A DNA stretch of 64,000 nucleotides from NCBI GenBank assembly GCA_015066595.1, contig SVNZ01000003.1, forward strand, positions 1 through 64,000. Reading direction: 5' to 3'. This DNA is from Oscillospiraceae bacterium. Its GTDB lineage: Bacteria; Bacillota; Clostridia; Oscillospirales; Acutalibacteraceae. The notes under the pieces were generated by a model. It was not told the DNA's origin. It ran no database searches and saw only the letters and a program-made list of their open reading frames with translations. Each line of letters starts with the position of its first letter. Positions within the stretch are counted from its first letter, which is position 1. The translations under genes were made by a program, and so were the position numbers. This document shows, in pieces, positions 50,223-58,671 of this stretch.

Positions 50223-51124
50223 ACGGTGTTATAGTTATTAACAAAGAAGAAGACTTTACTTCTTTTGATGTGGTAGCTGTCGTAAGGCGGACTTTACATA
50301 CAAAGAAGGTCGGCCATTGTGGCACACTCGACCCGAATGCAACGGGAGTGCTACCTGTTTTGGTCGGCAACGCAACTAAAGCACAGGATATTATTGTAAA
50401 CCACGACAAAAGCTACGTTGCTACGTTCAAGCTCGGACTTACTTCCGACACCCTTGATATATGGGGAGAAGTCGCAGAAGAAAATGGTCCTGACATAAAA
50501 AAAGAAGAGCTCGAAAAAGCTCTCAAGAATTTTGTCGGAGATATTTTGCAAGTGCCACCGATGTACTCAGCAGTGCAAAAGGACGGAGTCAGACTCTACG
50601 AGCTTGCCAGACAAGGTATCGAAGTAGAGCGAGAAGCACGTCCTGTCACGATATATTCGTTAGAGCTTAATGATTTTGACGAAAAAGCCCAGTGCGGTAC
50701 ACTCACGGTTTCTTGTTCAAAGGGCACATATATCCGTACACTGATTTCAGACATAGCAAAAAGCCTTGGCACAAACGGTATTATGACAAGTTTAGTTCGT
50801 ACATCAGCGTGTGGCTTTACACTTTCACAGGCGATAACGCTTTCTGAGCTCAAAGAGCTTGCACAAAACGGCGAAGTTGAAAATCACCTACTCAGCTTAG
50901 AAAGCCTTTTTGAAAGCTACAGTGAGCTTTTTGTGTCAGAAAAGCAAACTGTTCGTTTTAGAAACGGAAATCCGCTTGATATAGAGCGCACAGAACTCAA
51001 AGATATCAAACCTGCTGATGGTACTGTGTACAGAGTCAAAAGTGGAGAGGGCGAGTTTTTGGCTCTCGGCGTTGTTGATTTAGAAAAAGGTGTACTGAAA
51101 ATCTACAAGCATTTCGGAAAATAA
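50219..51124 (+). CDS. truB: tRNA pseudouridine-55 synthase
   Basis: 301-residue enzyme that makes pseudouridine 55 in the T loop of tRNAs. The catalytic Asp is in HCGTLDPNATGVLP (~40), followed by GDILQVPPMYSAVQKDGVRLYELAR and KGTYIRTLISDIAKSLG. The C-terminal PUA-like part is short but present. It overlaps nrnA by four bases (ATGA). The ribF gene that often follows is missing; a terminator ends the operon here. Confidence 0.96.
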   Translation: MNGVIVINKEEDFTSFDVVAVVRRTLHTKKVGHCGTLDPNATGVLPVLVGNATKAQDIIVNHDKSYVATFKLGLTSDTLDIWGEVAEENGPDIKKEELEKALKNFVGDILQVPPMYSAVQKDGVRLYELARQGIEVEREARPVTIYSLELNDFDEKAQCGTLTVSCSKGTYIRTLISDIAKSLGTNGIMTSLVRTSACGFTLSQAITLSELKELAQNGEVENHLLSLESLFESYSELFVSEKQTVRFRNGNPLDIERTELKDIKPADGTVYRVKSGEGEFLALGVVDLEKGVLKIYKHFGK

Positions 51125-51134
51125 ACAGATAGAA

Positions 51135-51163
51135 AAAAGCTCCCTATGAAAGGGAGCTTTTCT
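51135..51163 (+). terminator. terminator of the rimP-truB operon
   Basis: AAAAGCTCCCT (51135-51145) pairs with AGGGAGCTTTT (51151-51161), followed by T-rich sequence; likely bidirectional with the convergent gene. Confidence 0.92.
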
Positions 51164-51169
51164 TTATGC

Positions 51170-51871
51170 TTATTTAATTTCTTCGACCTTTTCTGATGTG
51201 ATGAATTTCACACTGCGCTCTACAGAGTCTTTTGAGTTTTTCCAGTCACCGCCGGCGTTTCTGTAGTCAAACATGGTAGTAAAGTGAGTGACATCGTCAT
51301 ACAAGGTATCAAGATAGTTTTTGACAAGTGTGTTTGTAACTTCACAAAAAGCTTTCATATCTTTTGCTTTGATACCGCCCTTTGAGATAGCACCGCGGTG
51401 GAGTAGCTCGTAGTGATTAAGACATAGGAACTCTTGATTTTTGAGCATTTCTCTAAAATCAGGGTCTGTTGCAAACTGTGCATAAACTGTCTGTAACAGA
51501 TGATTTATATCATAGTCGATTCTATCACACACATAGCATGATGATCTTGAGTTCTTTATAGCTTCAAGCTGAACCTTGCTCGGTTTTGCACTGTCCGATT
51601 TTGGGAGCATATTATCTTTGATATATAGAAGACGAGTCTGCATCAAAAGAGCATTTGAGAGCTTCGGGCCACTGCTCAGCATCATCTCGTAGTGATGGTG
51701 ACAAAAGCCCTTTTCGTTTGTAATGACACGGATGTTGGGTGCCATCATTGCAGCACCGGTGATGTATTCGACGTATTGTTTTTCGACGAGTTCATACATT
51801 CTGCATATAGGGCACCCGTTAGTGTCTTTAAAAATATCATTGATAGGAATGGTACAAATAGTTTCTTTCAA
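51170..51871 (-). CDS. DUF6062-like protein with paired Cys/His motifs
   Basis: 233-residue protein with a twofold repeat of a Cys/His pattern: CPICRMYE then GFCHHHYEMML, and CYVCDRID then FLCLNHYELLH. Each half resembles a zinc-binding treble-clef or ribbon with CxxC plus Cys-x2-His. The rest is helical. I associate this with the family labelled DUF6062, from memory. The start is taken as TTG at 51871 because GGGAG lies nine bases before it; an earlier TTG at 51880 would touch the ribosome binding site. It is divergent from ogg with closely packed promoters. Function unknown. Confidence 0.7.
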   Translation of the reverse strand: MKETICTIPINDIFKDTNGCPICRMYELVEKQYVEYITGAAMMAPNIRVITNEKGFCHHHYEMMLSSGPKLSNALLMQTRLLYIKDNMLPKSDSAKPSKVQLEAIKNSRSSCYVCDRIDYDINHLLQTVYAQFATDPDFREMLKNQEFLCLNHYELLHRGAISKGGIKAKDMKAFCEVTNTLVKNYLDTLYDDVTHFTTMFDYRNAGGDWKNSKDSVERSVKFITSEKVEEIK

Positions 51872-51893
51872 TGGTATCAACTCCCTTTTTTTA

Positions 51894-51902
51894 ATTATAG
51901 CA
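51894..51902 (-). promoter_or_regulatory. extended -10 promoter of the DUF6062-like gene
   Basis: TGCTATAAT on the minus strand is a TGn-TATAAT extended -10 element; no good -35 at usual spacing. Confidence 0.6.
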
Positions 51903-51917
51903 TATTTTTATGCATTG

Positions 51918-51926
51918 TGGTATAAT
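51918..51926 (+). promoter_or_regulatory. extended -10 promoter of ogg
   Basis: TGGTATAAT is an extended -10 element 31 bases before the ogg start. It faces away from the DUF6062 promoter only 15 bases away, so the polymerase footprints overlap. Confidence 0.6.
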
Positions 51927-51957
51927 GTTTTTAGATTTTTACGAAATGGGTTTTACT

Positions 51958-52779
51958 ATGGGTACAGTTTCAATAAAAAATGTATATCCGTTTGATTTAG
52001 GGCAGACGCTCGATTGTGGACAGAGCTTTCGATGGTCAAAAAACGCCGATGAGTCTTTTACAGGAGTTGCTTTTTCAAAAGTTGTGACAGTAAGCTATGA
52101 GGGTACAACGCTTGATATATCTCATAGTGGTGAGGTGGATGAGAAGCTGTGGCGCAGGTATTTTGATCTTGACCTTGACTATCAGAGCATCAAAGAAAAG
52201 CTGTCGAATATGCACCCTGTTTTAGCCCAAGCATCTTCATATGCGGGTGGTATCCGAATTCTTTTCCAAGATCCGTTTGAAGCGCTTATTACCTTTATTA
52301 TTTCCCAGAATAACAACATCTCTCGCATCAAAGGTATCGTAAAAAGGCTGTGCGAATATTTTGGTGAGCATATAGAGGGTGATTACTATACTTTTCCGAC
52401 TCCAGAGAGGTTGAGCGCATTGACTGTAGATGATTTAGCACCGATCAAGGCAGGCTTTCGACACAGATACATCATAGACGCTGCACAAAAAGTCGCGTCA
52501 CTTGAGATAGACCTTGAAAAACTGCGCACATTCCCGTATGAAGAAGCTCAAAAAGAACTGATGAAAATAAAGGGAGTCGGTGTTAAAGTTGCTGACTGTG
52601 TACTGCTTTACGGGCTGCACCGACTCGAGTCTTTTCCACTTGATGTATGGATGAAGCGTGCGATGAAGGTGCTGTTTGATGATATGAAGGGTGACGAGTT
52701 CGGACAGTTCGGCGGTATAGCACAGCAGTACATTTTCCATTATTCACGACACCACAAGGAGCTTTTTGAAGAAAAATAG
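51958..52779 (+). CDS. ogg: 8-oxoguanine DNA glycosylase/AP lyase (OGG1-like)
   Basis: 273-residue base-excision repair enzyme that removes 8-oxoguanine. It opens with DLGQTLDCGQSFRW, the OGG N-terminal hallmark, then FEALITFIISQNNNISRIKGIV. The helix-hairpin-helix KGVGVKVADCVLLYGL holds the catalytic Lys (~213), and LDVWMKRAM holds the catalytic Asp. The start at 51958 is chosen to fit the promoter; ATG codons at 51946 and 51934 are alternatives and no site has a strong Shine-Dalgarno. With nth it forms an oxidative-damage repair set, useful for an anaerobe meeting oxygen. Confidence 0.92.
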   Translation: MGTVSIKNVYPFDLGQTLDCGQSFRWSKNADESFTGVAFSKVVTVSYEGTTLDISHSGEVDEKLWRRYFDLDLDYQSIKEKLSNMHPVLAQASSYAGGIRILFQDPFEALITFIISQNNNISRIKGIVKRLCEYFGEHIEGDYYTFPTPERLSALTVDDLAPIKAGFRHRYIIDAAQKVASLEIDLEKLRTFPYEEAQKELMKIKGVGVKVADCVLLYGLHRLESFPLDVWMKRAMKVLFDDMKGDEFGQFGGIAQQYIFHYSRHHKELFEEK

Positions 52780-52831
52780 AGTTGATACATAATTTTTTAC
52801 TCAAAGCAAAAACTACTGTTGAGGTGAAATT

Positions 52832-53257
52832 ATGGACGACGAAAAAATGCTCAACAAAATTTCTAAAAATGCCGAGATGGGTGTTATTGGAATTGACGCA
52901 GTAAAAGACTATGCAAGTTCTGAAAAGTTTAAAAAGGAACTGCTCAACCAGCGTGAAGAGTACAACAAGATTTACAAAAGTGCTCACAATATGCTAAAAG
53001 AATCGGACTGTGATGTATCCCACCCGAGTCCTATGGCAAAGGTTTCTACCGAGATGATGAGTCGAATGAAAACGCTCACTGACCCGACAGATTCAAAAAT
53101 CGCCGAAATGATGCTTCAGGGCAGTGCGATGGGTGTTGCAAAAGTCATTCGAAACGCAAACGAGTACAGTGGTGACAACGAGCAAATCAGGGATTTAGCC
53201 CACAAACTCCGAGAAACCGAAGAATTAAACATCGAAAATATGAAACGTTATCTATAA
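52832..53257 (+). CDS. small helical protein, unrecognised
   Basis: 141-residue, largely helical cytoplasmic protein (NKISKNAEMGVIGIDAVKDY at the start, IRDLAHKLRETEELNIENMKRYL at the end). The spacing of long amphipathic helices recalls four-helix-bundle families of the ferritin-like or DUF2383 sort, but I see no metal-ligand set that would settle it. GAGGTG precedes the ATG. It follows ogg by 52 bases on the same strand and ends at its own terminator. Confidence 0.75.
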   Translation: MDDEKMLNKISKNAEMGVIGIDAVKDYASSEKFKKELLNQREEYNKIYKSAHNMLKESDCDVSHPSPMAKVSTEMMSRMKTLTDPTDSKIAEMMLQGSAMGVAKVIRNANEYSGDNEQIRDLAHKLRETEELNIENMKRYL

Positions 53258-53261
53258 AGAA

Positions 53262-53291
53262 GAGATCGCAGTGAAAACTGCGGTCTTTTTT
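53262..53291 (+). terminator. terminator after the helical protein gene
   Basis: GATCGCAGT (53264-53272), GAAA loop, ACTGCGGTC (53277-53285) with one G-U pair, then six T. Confidence 0.92.
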
Positions 53292-53292
53292 G

Positions 53293-53321
53293 TTGAAAAA
53301 GTATCACTGCTATGATATAGT
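53293..53321 (+). promoter_or_regulatory. sigma-A promoter of the polytopic membrane protein gene
   Basis: TTGAAA (53293-53298), 17 bases, TATAGT (53316-53321), starting directly behind the preceding terminator. Confidence 0.7.
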
Positions 53322-53365
53322 AACTATATATTGATAAAATACAAAACGTTGTTTTGGAGGGCAAA

Positions 53366-55666
53366 ATGAAGGTGCTTGTTCTTTTACAGATTTTAAGCTT
53401 AGTAGTGCTTTTGTTCACATCACTTATAAAAAAGGAGTTTAAGCACAAAGATGTGCTGAGATTTTCATCGACTATGCTGAGCGTTGCACTTGGTCTTATA
53501 GTGTTTTTGACAAAGGGAGCTTTTTCTATACTTTCACTTTGTGTGGGTATATTTTCTGTTGTAGCGTTTGCTTTGTACATATTTTCTAAAACTGATAAAG
53601 GTAGCGAAGGTATAAGAAACACAGCCTTATTCACAAGCAAAGCTTTGCTTGTTATTTTGCTGTTAGAGATGCTTGTGTTCAACTTCAACTCTTTCCACCT
53701 TTGGGGTGGTAGTTACGAGCAGTTTGACCTGTCTTTGAACGATGCCGAATATGTAAACGGTGCAAGTACAAATGTTGCAGACAGTAGCTTTGAAGCAGAA
53801 TTTTTGAATATCAACAAAGAAATAGGAACTATCCTTTTGAATGTGGATTCAACATCGAGCAAGATTTCTTATGATATCGACTTTGCTGATGAAAGCAACA
53901 GCAGTTACTATATCCGTTCAGGACTTGTAAAGGGCGATATTTTCCCTGAGATAGAAGATAGCAAGTATATCATATGTAACTTCTCGGGCGAAGTATCTAA
54001 GCTAAAAATCAAATTAAGTGCCCAAGAAGGGCAGACACTGTCGCTTTTATCTGACACGATAACATTCAATGCTGACCATCCCGCAACCTTCTCACTGCTT
54101 CGAGTACTTGTGAACTTGCTGTCATCAGTGTTTGTGTTCTTATTCATCAAATCCGTATTTTTGAATAGTAGCATCAAGTCGCAGTATCAGAGTTTCAAAG
54201 CTGTTACAGCTCTTACTGTTGTTGTGCTGTTGACATTGATGATGTTTATGACTGTATTAGCGAGTGTCGGTCAGGATATTTTTCACCTCACTTCGGGCAA
54301 CCAAATGACAAAAGAGCTTGTTGATGCATTCAAAGCCGGCAGAGTGACGCTTGGCACCGTGCCTGGCAATGACCTTATGGCGCTTGAAAACCCATACGAC
54401 TGGAGTCAGCGTATGGAAAACAACGTAAGCGCACTGTGGGACCATGTACTGTATGAAGGAGAATACTACTCATACTATGGAGTAGCTCCGGTTCTTCTGC
54501 TGTTTTTACCATACAACCTCATCACAGGCTACTACTTCCCGAGTATGCTTGCGACTTTTATTTTCTCATCAATAGGTCTTGTATTCTTAGCGCTTACATT
54601 TATGAAGCTTGTGAAGCGTTACTTTGATGATATGGTGCTTTCTATGTATCTTGTATCGCTTGTGATGTTGCTTTCTACCTGCGGTATATGGTATTGCTTG
54701 TTGCCGTCTAATTTTTACGAAATAGCTCAGAGCTCCGGATTTTGTTTTGTGACACTGGGAGCGTACTTCTTAGTATCTGCAAACGTCTTTGATAAGGGCA
54801 AAATAAGCCTTAAAAACATCTGTTTGTCATCTGTATTTTTAGCAACAGCGGTGACTTGTCGTCCGACTACTGCTGTATGGTGCATTGTTTCGCTGCTGTT
54901 TATAGCAACAGGTGTTGTGAAAATTCATAAAAATAAAAAGAGCGGTGGTAACACACCATCATATGTAAAATACCTTTTGTGTGCACTCTTACCATTTGCT
55001 GTTATTGGTGCTATGCAGATGCTGTATAACTACGTCCGTTTTGATTCGTTCACTGATTTTGGTATTCAATATTCACTCACTATCAACGACTTCCTATCAG
55101 CACAGTATCACACCCAGATGGCGGCTATCGGTTTTTATAACTATCTTTTGGCACCACCGGCATTCTCGACAGATTTTCCATATGTTATGACTAACATATC
55201 CGACTTGGGTGTAAACGGATACTACTTCACAGCAACGAATAATGGTTTCGGTCTGCTTTTCAGAGCGTTGCCGATGTTTGCATTGTTCTTTGCACCAAAA
55301 GCCATAAAGCATATCAAAAAGGAAAACAGACTTATCATATCAATACTGTTTTTGGCAGTAGCGGTGATAGCACCGTTTGTTATTATTTTCTCTATTTGGG
55401 AGAGCGGTTACGGTGTACGATATATGGTTGATTTTGCATGGCAGATGCTCATTTGTGCATTTTTTGTTATCTTTATGCTTTATCGTCACACAAAGTATGA
55501 AGAAACAAAGCGTATATTCAGATACGCTATGCTTATTATGATGTTTATATGTGTTGTTATGAACTTTGCTCTGACATATTCATATGTGTATATAAACTCC
55601 ATTCCACAGGTAGCTCATAATATACTTGATAAAATCGCTTGGGACTTTTCAATATTTAATACATAA
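53366..55666 (+). CDS. polytopic membrane protein, GT-C glycosyltransferase-like
   Basis: 766-residue protein with some fourteen to sixteen hydrophobic segments. The first ~120 residues hold four helices. An extracellular beta-rich stretch (~125-240) follows, then helices and the long loop around LWDHVLYEGEYYSYYGVAPVLL (ending ~380), which resembles the acceptor-side loop of GT-C glycosyltransferases. Later segments include CRPTTAVWCIV. No Asp-rich catalytic signature is certain. The closest general class I can suggest is GT-C/GT39-like, acting on lipid-linked sugars in the membrane. GGAGG lies before the ATG at 53366. It has its own promoter. Confidence 0.65.
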   Translation: MKVLVLLQILSLVVLLFTSLIKKEFKHKDVLRFSSTMLSVALGLIVFLTKGAFSILSLCVGIFSVVAFALYIFSKTDKGSEGIRNTALFTSKALLVILLLEMLVFNFNSFHLWGGSYEQFDLSLNDAEYVNGASTNVADSSFEAEFLNINKEIGTILLNVDSTSSKISYDIDFADESNSSYYIRSGLVKGDIFPEIEDSKYIICNFSGEVSKLKIKLSAQEGQTLSLLSDTITFNADHPATFSLLRVLVNLLSSVFVFLFIKSVFLNSSIKSQYQSFKAVTALTVVVLLTLMMFMTVLASVGQDIFHLTSGNQMTKELVDAFKAGRVTLGTVPGNDLMALENPYDWSQRMENNVSALWDHVLYEGEYYSYYGVAPVLLLFLPYNLITGYYFPSMLATFIFSSIGLVFLALTFMKLVKRYFDDMVLSMYLVSLVMLLSTCGIWYCLLPSNFYEIAQSSGFCFVTLGAYFLVSANVFDKGKISLKNICLSSVFLATAVTCRPTTAVWCIVSLLFIATGVVKIHKNKKSGGNTPSYVKYLLCALLPFAVIGAMQMLYNYVRFDSFTDFGIQYSLTINDFLSAQYHTQMAAIGFYNYLLAPPAFSTDFPYVMTNISDLGVNGYYFTATNNGFGLLFRALPMFALFFAPKAIKHIKKENRLIISILFLAVAVIAPFVIIFSIWESGYGVRYMVDFAWQMLICAFFVIFMLYRHTKYEETKRIFRYAMLIMMFICVVMNFALTYSYVYINSIPQVAHNILDKIAWDFSIFNT

Positions 55667-55682
55667 TGTCGCCAAAAAGTGA

Positions 55683-55711
55683 TTGAAAAACGTTTTTTTG
55701 TGTGGTATAGT
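55683..55711 (+). promoter_or_regulatory. sigma-A promoter of a small membrane protein gene
   Basis: TTGAAA (55683-55688), 17 bases, TATAGT (55706-55711). Same hexamers as the promoter at 53293-53321. Confidence 0.7.
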
Positions 55712-55742
55712 TTCAGTACATCTTTTTAAGGCAGGCTATTTA

Positions 55743-55976
55743 ATGAACAAAAATAAGAAGAAAGCACTTTTGACTGCGCTTATAGTGTCACTCGTCCTGC
55801 TTGTTATTGCAGTAGCAAGCACGCTGATTTTTGACTACTATATGGAGTACATACAATTTGATACGCTTGGTATGGTGATAGGTCACATCTTAGGCTTTTT
55901 GATGATGTTTTGCATTGTCTACAAATTTGAGAAAAAAGATGATGATGAAAAGCCTACCGACCACAATATTTACTAA
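55743..55976 (+). CDS. small two-helix membrane protein, unknown
   Basis: 77-residue protein with a basic N-terminus (MNKNKKKALL), two helices (about 9-30 and 42-62) and a polar tail KFEKKDDDEKPTDHN. ATG at 55743 is chosen because it fits the promoter at 55683-55711; an upstream frame would run through the promoter. The ribosome binding site is weak (AAGGCAGG). It lies behind the GT-C-like gene with its own promoter. No family recognised. Confidence 0.65.
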   Translation: MNKNKKKALLTALIVSLVLLVIAVASTLIFDYYMEYIQFDTLGMVIGHILGFLMMFCIVYKFEKKDDDEKPTDHNIY

Positions 55977-55979
55977 AAA

Positions 55980-56013
55980 TAAAAGCTCAGGCTAAATAGC
56001 TTGAGCTTTATTT
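55980..56013. terminator. bidirectional terminator between convergent genes
   Basis: AAAGCTCAGGCT (55982-55993) pairs with AGCTTGAGCTTT (55998-56009) with one G-U pair; T-rich on the plus side, A-rich on the other. Confidence 0.88.
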
Positions 56014-56029
56014 ATGTACAAATGAAAGT

Positions 56030-57223
56030 TTATTTGATTTTTCTTGCTTCGATGTAGTAGCGTTTATCGTGAGCGTGACCCATCGAGAAGGTCTTTCTCG
56101 GGAGTGAACCGTCAGCTCTTACAGCAGGAAACAGATCATCTTTGCCCATACCTTCAAAGATAAAGCCCAGGGTGTTTTCCTTCTTACAAAGGTCATACAC
56201 AACATCTTCTCCGTGAATATAGTCGATTTTTACCTGTGGGTTTTCTTTAAGATACTCGTCGATGAACACCTGCAAGGTGCCTACAGGAAGTTTAGCAGTT
56301 GCTTTGACCCCTACTTTTTCGCTACCGTCTTTTGTGACACATTCGTATGTGTGCGTAGGATCACCGTCAGCTACACGGTGAGAAGTGATGAACTTTGTCA
56401 TAAAGTCGTTTGCATCAACATTGAACAAAACTCTGTAGATAGGCTCAAACTCGATAGATGCATCGTGTATGTTCACGATTTCGACCAGAGCGTAGCGGTT
56501 GAGCTCAGTAGGGTTTTGTCTGTAACATTCCTTCGCAGTAGCGAGAGAGTGGTTGCCATCACCAACAGCAAAGAGCATATCGTTGTCACTGCCAGAAAGA
56601 AGACTCTCAAGAGCATCTTTGACAGCTTTTATGGTGTCTTTATCTAAGAAGTAGCCCTCTATATGGCCGCCACCCTGCATAAGCTCAAAGTCATATGCAG
56701 TAGAAAACTCTGCCTTTTTGTTTTGTAGCGGTTCAATAACCTTTTTGTCCTTATCATCGATAAGAAGCATAACGTGAGGCATTTCAAGTGGTGCGTCTTT
56801 GCGGATAGCAACACGTGGTGGGATACGCTCGAGTACGGTTTGTTCAGTTGCACGGATAAGTGCGTTTGAACCTTTATTATAGTCGTAGTCATTAAGGTCT
56901 ATCACACCGACGATGCCGAGTCGTTTTGTGTTGTTTGACTCACGCTCAACGTAAATCATAGCGTTTTCGTATTCTGTGAACACACCCTCGTCGACGTACT
57001 TTTTCATATTCTCGTTGATAGAGTCGATGCGCTCACTGTTATCATCACTGAGATATATCTCAGGAAGTATAATATTCAGTGCAGACGGTGCATCTGCAAC
57101 AGTATTTTTGACCTTGTCCCAGTATTTTTGTTCAGATGTATACTGGTCACATGCAACAACACTCCATTTTTCAAAACCTGTTTTAGGGAGCAGAATTTTT
57201 GCTTCGTTAAAATGATATTTCAT
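56030..57223 (-). CDS. DUF1015 family protein
   Basis: 397-residue cytoplasmic protein of the DUF1015 family, seen from VACDQYTSEQKYWD near the start, MLLIDDKDKKVIEPL in the middle and the strongly conserved VGDGNHSLATAKECY (~235). The family is widespread in anaerobes and is often near amino-acid or D-3-phosphoglycerate dehydrogenase genes; its reaction is not established to my knowledge. ATG at 57223 is chosen because AGGAGG precedes it; the longer frame has no such site. No signal peptide. Confidence 0.88.
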   Translation of the reverse strand: MKYHFNEAKILLPKTGFEKWSVVACDQYTSEQKYWDKVKNTVADAPSALNIILPEIYLSDDNSERIDSINENMKKYVDEGVFTEYENAMIYVERESNNTKRLGIVGVIDLNDYDYNKGSNALIRATEQTVLERIPPRVAIRKDAPLEMPHVMLLIDDKDKKVIEPLQNKKAEFSTAYDFELMQGGGHIEGYFLDKDTIKAVKDALESLLSGSDNDMLFAVGDGNHSLATAKECYRQNPTELNRYALVEIVNIHDASIEFEPIYRVLFNVDANDFMTKFITSHRVADGDPTHTYECVTKDGSEKVGVKATAKLPVGTLQVFIDEYLKENPQVKIDYIHGEDVVYDLCKKENTLGFIFEGMGKDDLFPAVRADGSLPRKTFSMGHAHDKRYYIEARKIK

Positions 57224-57251
57224 AAGTAGCCTCCTGAATTTGCTACAGATA

Positions 57252-57280
57252 AGGATAGCACAATATTTTGCTTGGTGCAA
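57252..57280 (-). promoter_or_regulatory. possible promoter of the DUF1015 gene
   Basis: On the minus strand: TTGCAC (57275-57280), 17 bases, TATCCT (57252-57257). Moderate match. Confidence 0.4.
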
Positions 57281-57300
57281 CATTTTTTACATATCGACTC

Positions 57301-57329
57301 TTGATAAACAGTCCAAAGTAATGTAGAAT
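57301..57329 (+). promoter_or_regulatory. sigma-A promoter of the HAD hydrolase gene
   Basis: TTGATA (57301-57306), 17 bases, TAGAAT (57324-57329), 15 bases before the start codon. Confidence 0.65.
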
Positions 57330-57344
57330 TGAAAAGGTGATTTT

Positions 57345-58052
57345 ATGAAAAAGTTGATAATGACAGATCTTGACTGCACTTTGCTTCCTATGGATCAAGA
57401 GCTGTATATAAAAAGATATTTTACTGAAATTGCAAAGCTTTTTATTGAGCATGGTTATGACGGAAAAGCTATCGCAAAGGCTACTATGCAGGCAAGCTAT
57501 ATGATGCTCAAAAACAATGGTTCTATGACAAATGCACAGGCATTTGAAATCGGGTTCAGAGCTGTTGTGGGGGATAACGCTCAAGAGGCTATCGACCTTT
57601 TTGAGCAAGTATATGGCGAGCGATACGACTCGATTAAAGAGACCTCATCAGTCAACCCGTTTGCTAAAGATATCGTAGTACTTATGAGAGAAAAGGCCGA
57701 GTACATCGTAGTAGCAACTCAGCCGATGTTTCCCCAAAAAGCGGTACAAAAGCGTTTGTCCTGGACTAATTTGTCAGTTGATATGTTTGACTATGTGACT
57801 GTGTATGATAGGAGTACATACTGTAAGCCAAATCCTATGTATTACAAAGAGATTATGGATAAGTTTTCTGCAACACCAGAAAACACAGTGATGATAGGAA
57901 ACGACGTCAACGAAGACATAATGCCGTGCAAGGAGCTAGGTGTAGATACCTTTCTTGTTATGGATGGGCTTATCAATACCCACAACCACGACATCACAGA
58001 CATAAAAAAGGGCGACTACCTTGATTTGCTTGAATATTTAAAAACACTATGA
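57345..58052 (+). CDS. HAD-superfamily hydrolase
   Basis: 235-residue HAD-family phosphatase. Motif I is MTDLDCTLLPMD, with both catalytic Asp residues (8 and 10) present, unlike the HAD protein at 3807-4541. Motif II is VVATQPMF; motif III/IV is YCKPNPMYYKEI then MIGNDVNEDIMPCKELG. The cap is helical (~15-90). AAAGGTG precedes the ATG. It stands alone, divergent from DUF1015 and convergent with the LOG gene. Substrate unknown. Confidence 0.88.
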   Translation: MKKLIMTDLDCTLLPMDQELYIKRYFTEIAKLFIEHGYDGKAIAKATMQASYMMLKNNGSMTNAQAFEIGFRAVVGDNAQEAIDLFEQVYGERYDSIKETSSVNPFAKDIVVLMREKAEYIVVATQPMFPQKAVQKRLSWTNLSVDMFDYVTVYDRSTYCKPNPMYYKEIMDKFSATPENTVMIGNDVNEDIMPCKELGVDTFLVMDGLINTHNHDITDIKKGDYLDLLEYLKTL

Positions 58053-58053
58053 T

Positions 58054-58084
58054 AAAAACGCACCGTTTTTGCGGTGCGTTTTTC
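58054..58084. terminator. bidirectional terminator between HAD and LOG genes
   Basis: AAACGCACCG (58056-58065) pairs with CGGTGCGTTT (58072-58081), with A and T runs on the flanks serving both convergent genes. Confidence 0.92.
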
Positions 58085-58660
58085 TTATGCAAAGCGAGTT
58101 TTGCTTATTTTGTCGCTGTCATCAGAATAGTTTTCCAAAAAGTCGATTATGTCGCTTGCGTTATCGCTGACAAAAAAGAGGTCAAGGTTATCTTTCCTTA
58201 AAAAGTTTTGCTCAACACCGCTTTGTAGAAAGCTTAAAAGTGAGTCATAATATCCGTTTGTGTTGAGTATTGCTATCGGCTTTTTGTGGCGGTCAAGTGA
58301 ACGTAGTGTCAGTATCTCAAAAAATTCTTCGAACGTTCCTATCCCGCCGGGTGTTACGATGAAAGCATCGCTATTTTCTTCCATAAGCTGCTTTCTTTCA
58401 CGCATGGTTTGCGTTTTTATCAACTCGTCGCATTTTTCGAAAAGCGCTCCGTCAACGTTGAAAAACTGCGGTGCAATACCTACGATTTTTCCACCGTTTT
58501 TATTAACTCCTCGGGCAACAGCTCCCATAAGCCCTTTTGCTCCGCCACCGAACACAAGCGAGTGTGAGCGTGCTGACATAAGCTGACCGAGCTGTTCTCC
58601 TGCTGAGATGTAGGAGTTATCTATTTCATTTGAAGCTGCACCGTAAATGCAAATTTTCAT
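58085..58660 (-). CDS. LOG-family protein (nucleoside 5'-monophosphate phosphoribohydrolase-like)
   Basis: 191-residue Rossmann-fold protein of the LOG (lysine decarboxylase-like, TIGR00730) family. Motifs: ICIYGAASNEI, FGGGAKGLMGAVARG (~45) and the catalytic TPGGIGTFEEFFE (~110). LOG enzymes release the base from purine ribonucleoside monophosphates; the older lysine decarboxylase label is wrong for this family. AAGGAGG precedes the chosen ATG. Last gene of the MarR-ABC-ABC-ADH-LOG operon, 11 bases after the dehydrogenase gene. Confidence 0.88.
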   Translation of the reverse strand: MKICIYGAASNEIDNSYISAGEQLGQLMSARSHSLVFGGGAKGLMGAVARGVNKNGGKIVGIAPQFFNVDGALFEKCDELIKTQTMRERKQLMEENSDAFIVTPGGIGTFEEFFEILTLRSLDRHKKPIAILNTNGYYDSLLSFLQSGVEQNFLRKDNLDLFFVSDNASDIIDFLENYSDDSDKISKTRFA

Positions 58661-58671
58661 AAAAAGCCTCC

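Noticed and set aside
51872-51880. TTG at 51880 as start of the DUF6062-like protein.
   Set aside because: It would sit directly against GGGAG with no spacer; TTG at 51871 gives nine bases of spacing.
58085-58660. Lysine decarboxylase label for the LOG protein.
   Set aside because: The PGGxGTxxE motif defines LOG phosphoribohydrolases; the decarboxylase name is a historical misannotation.
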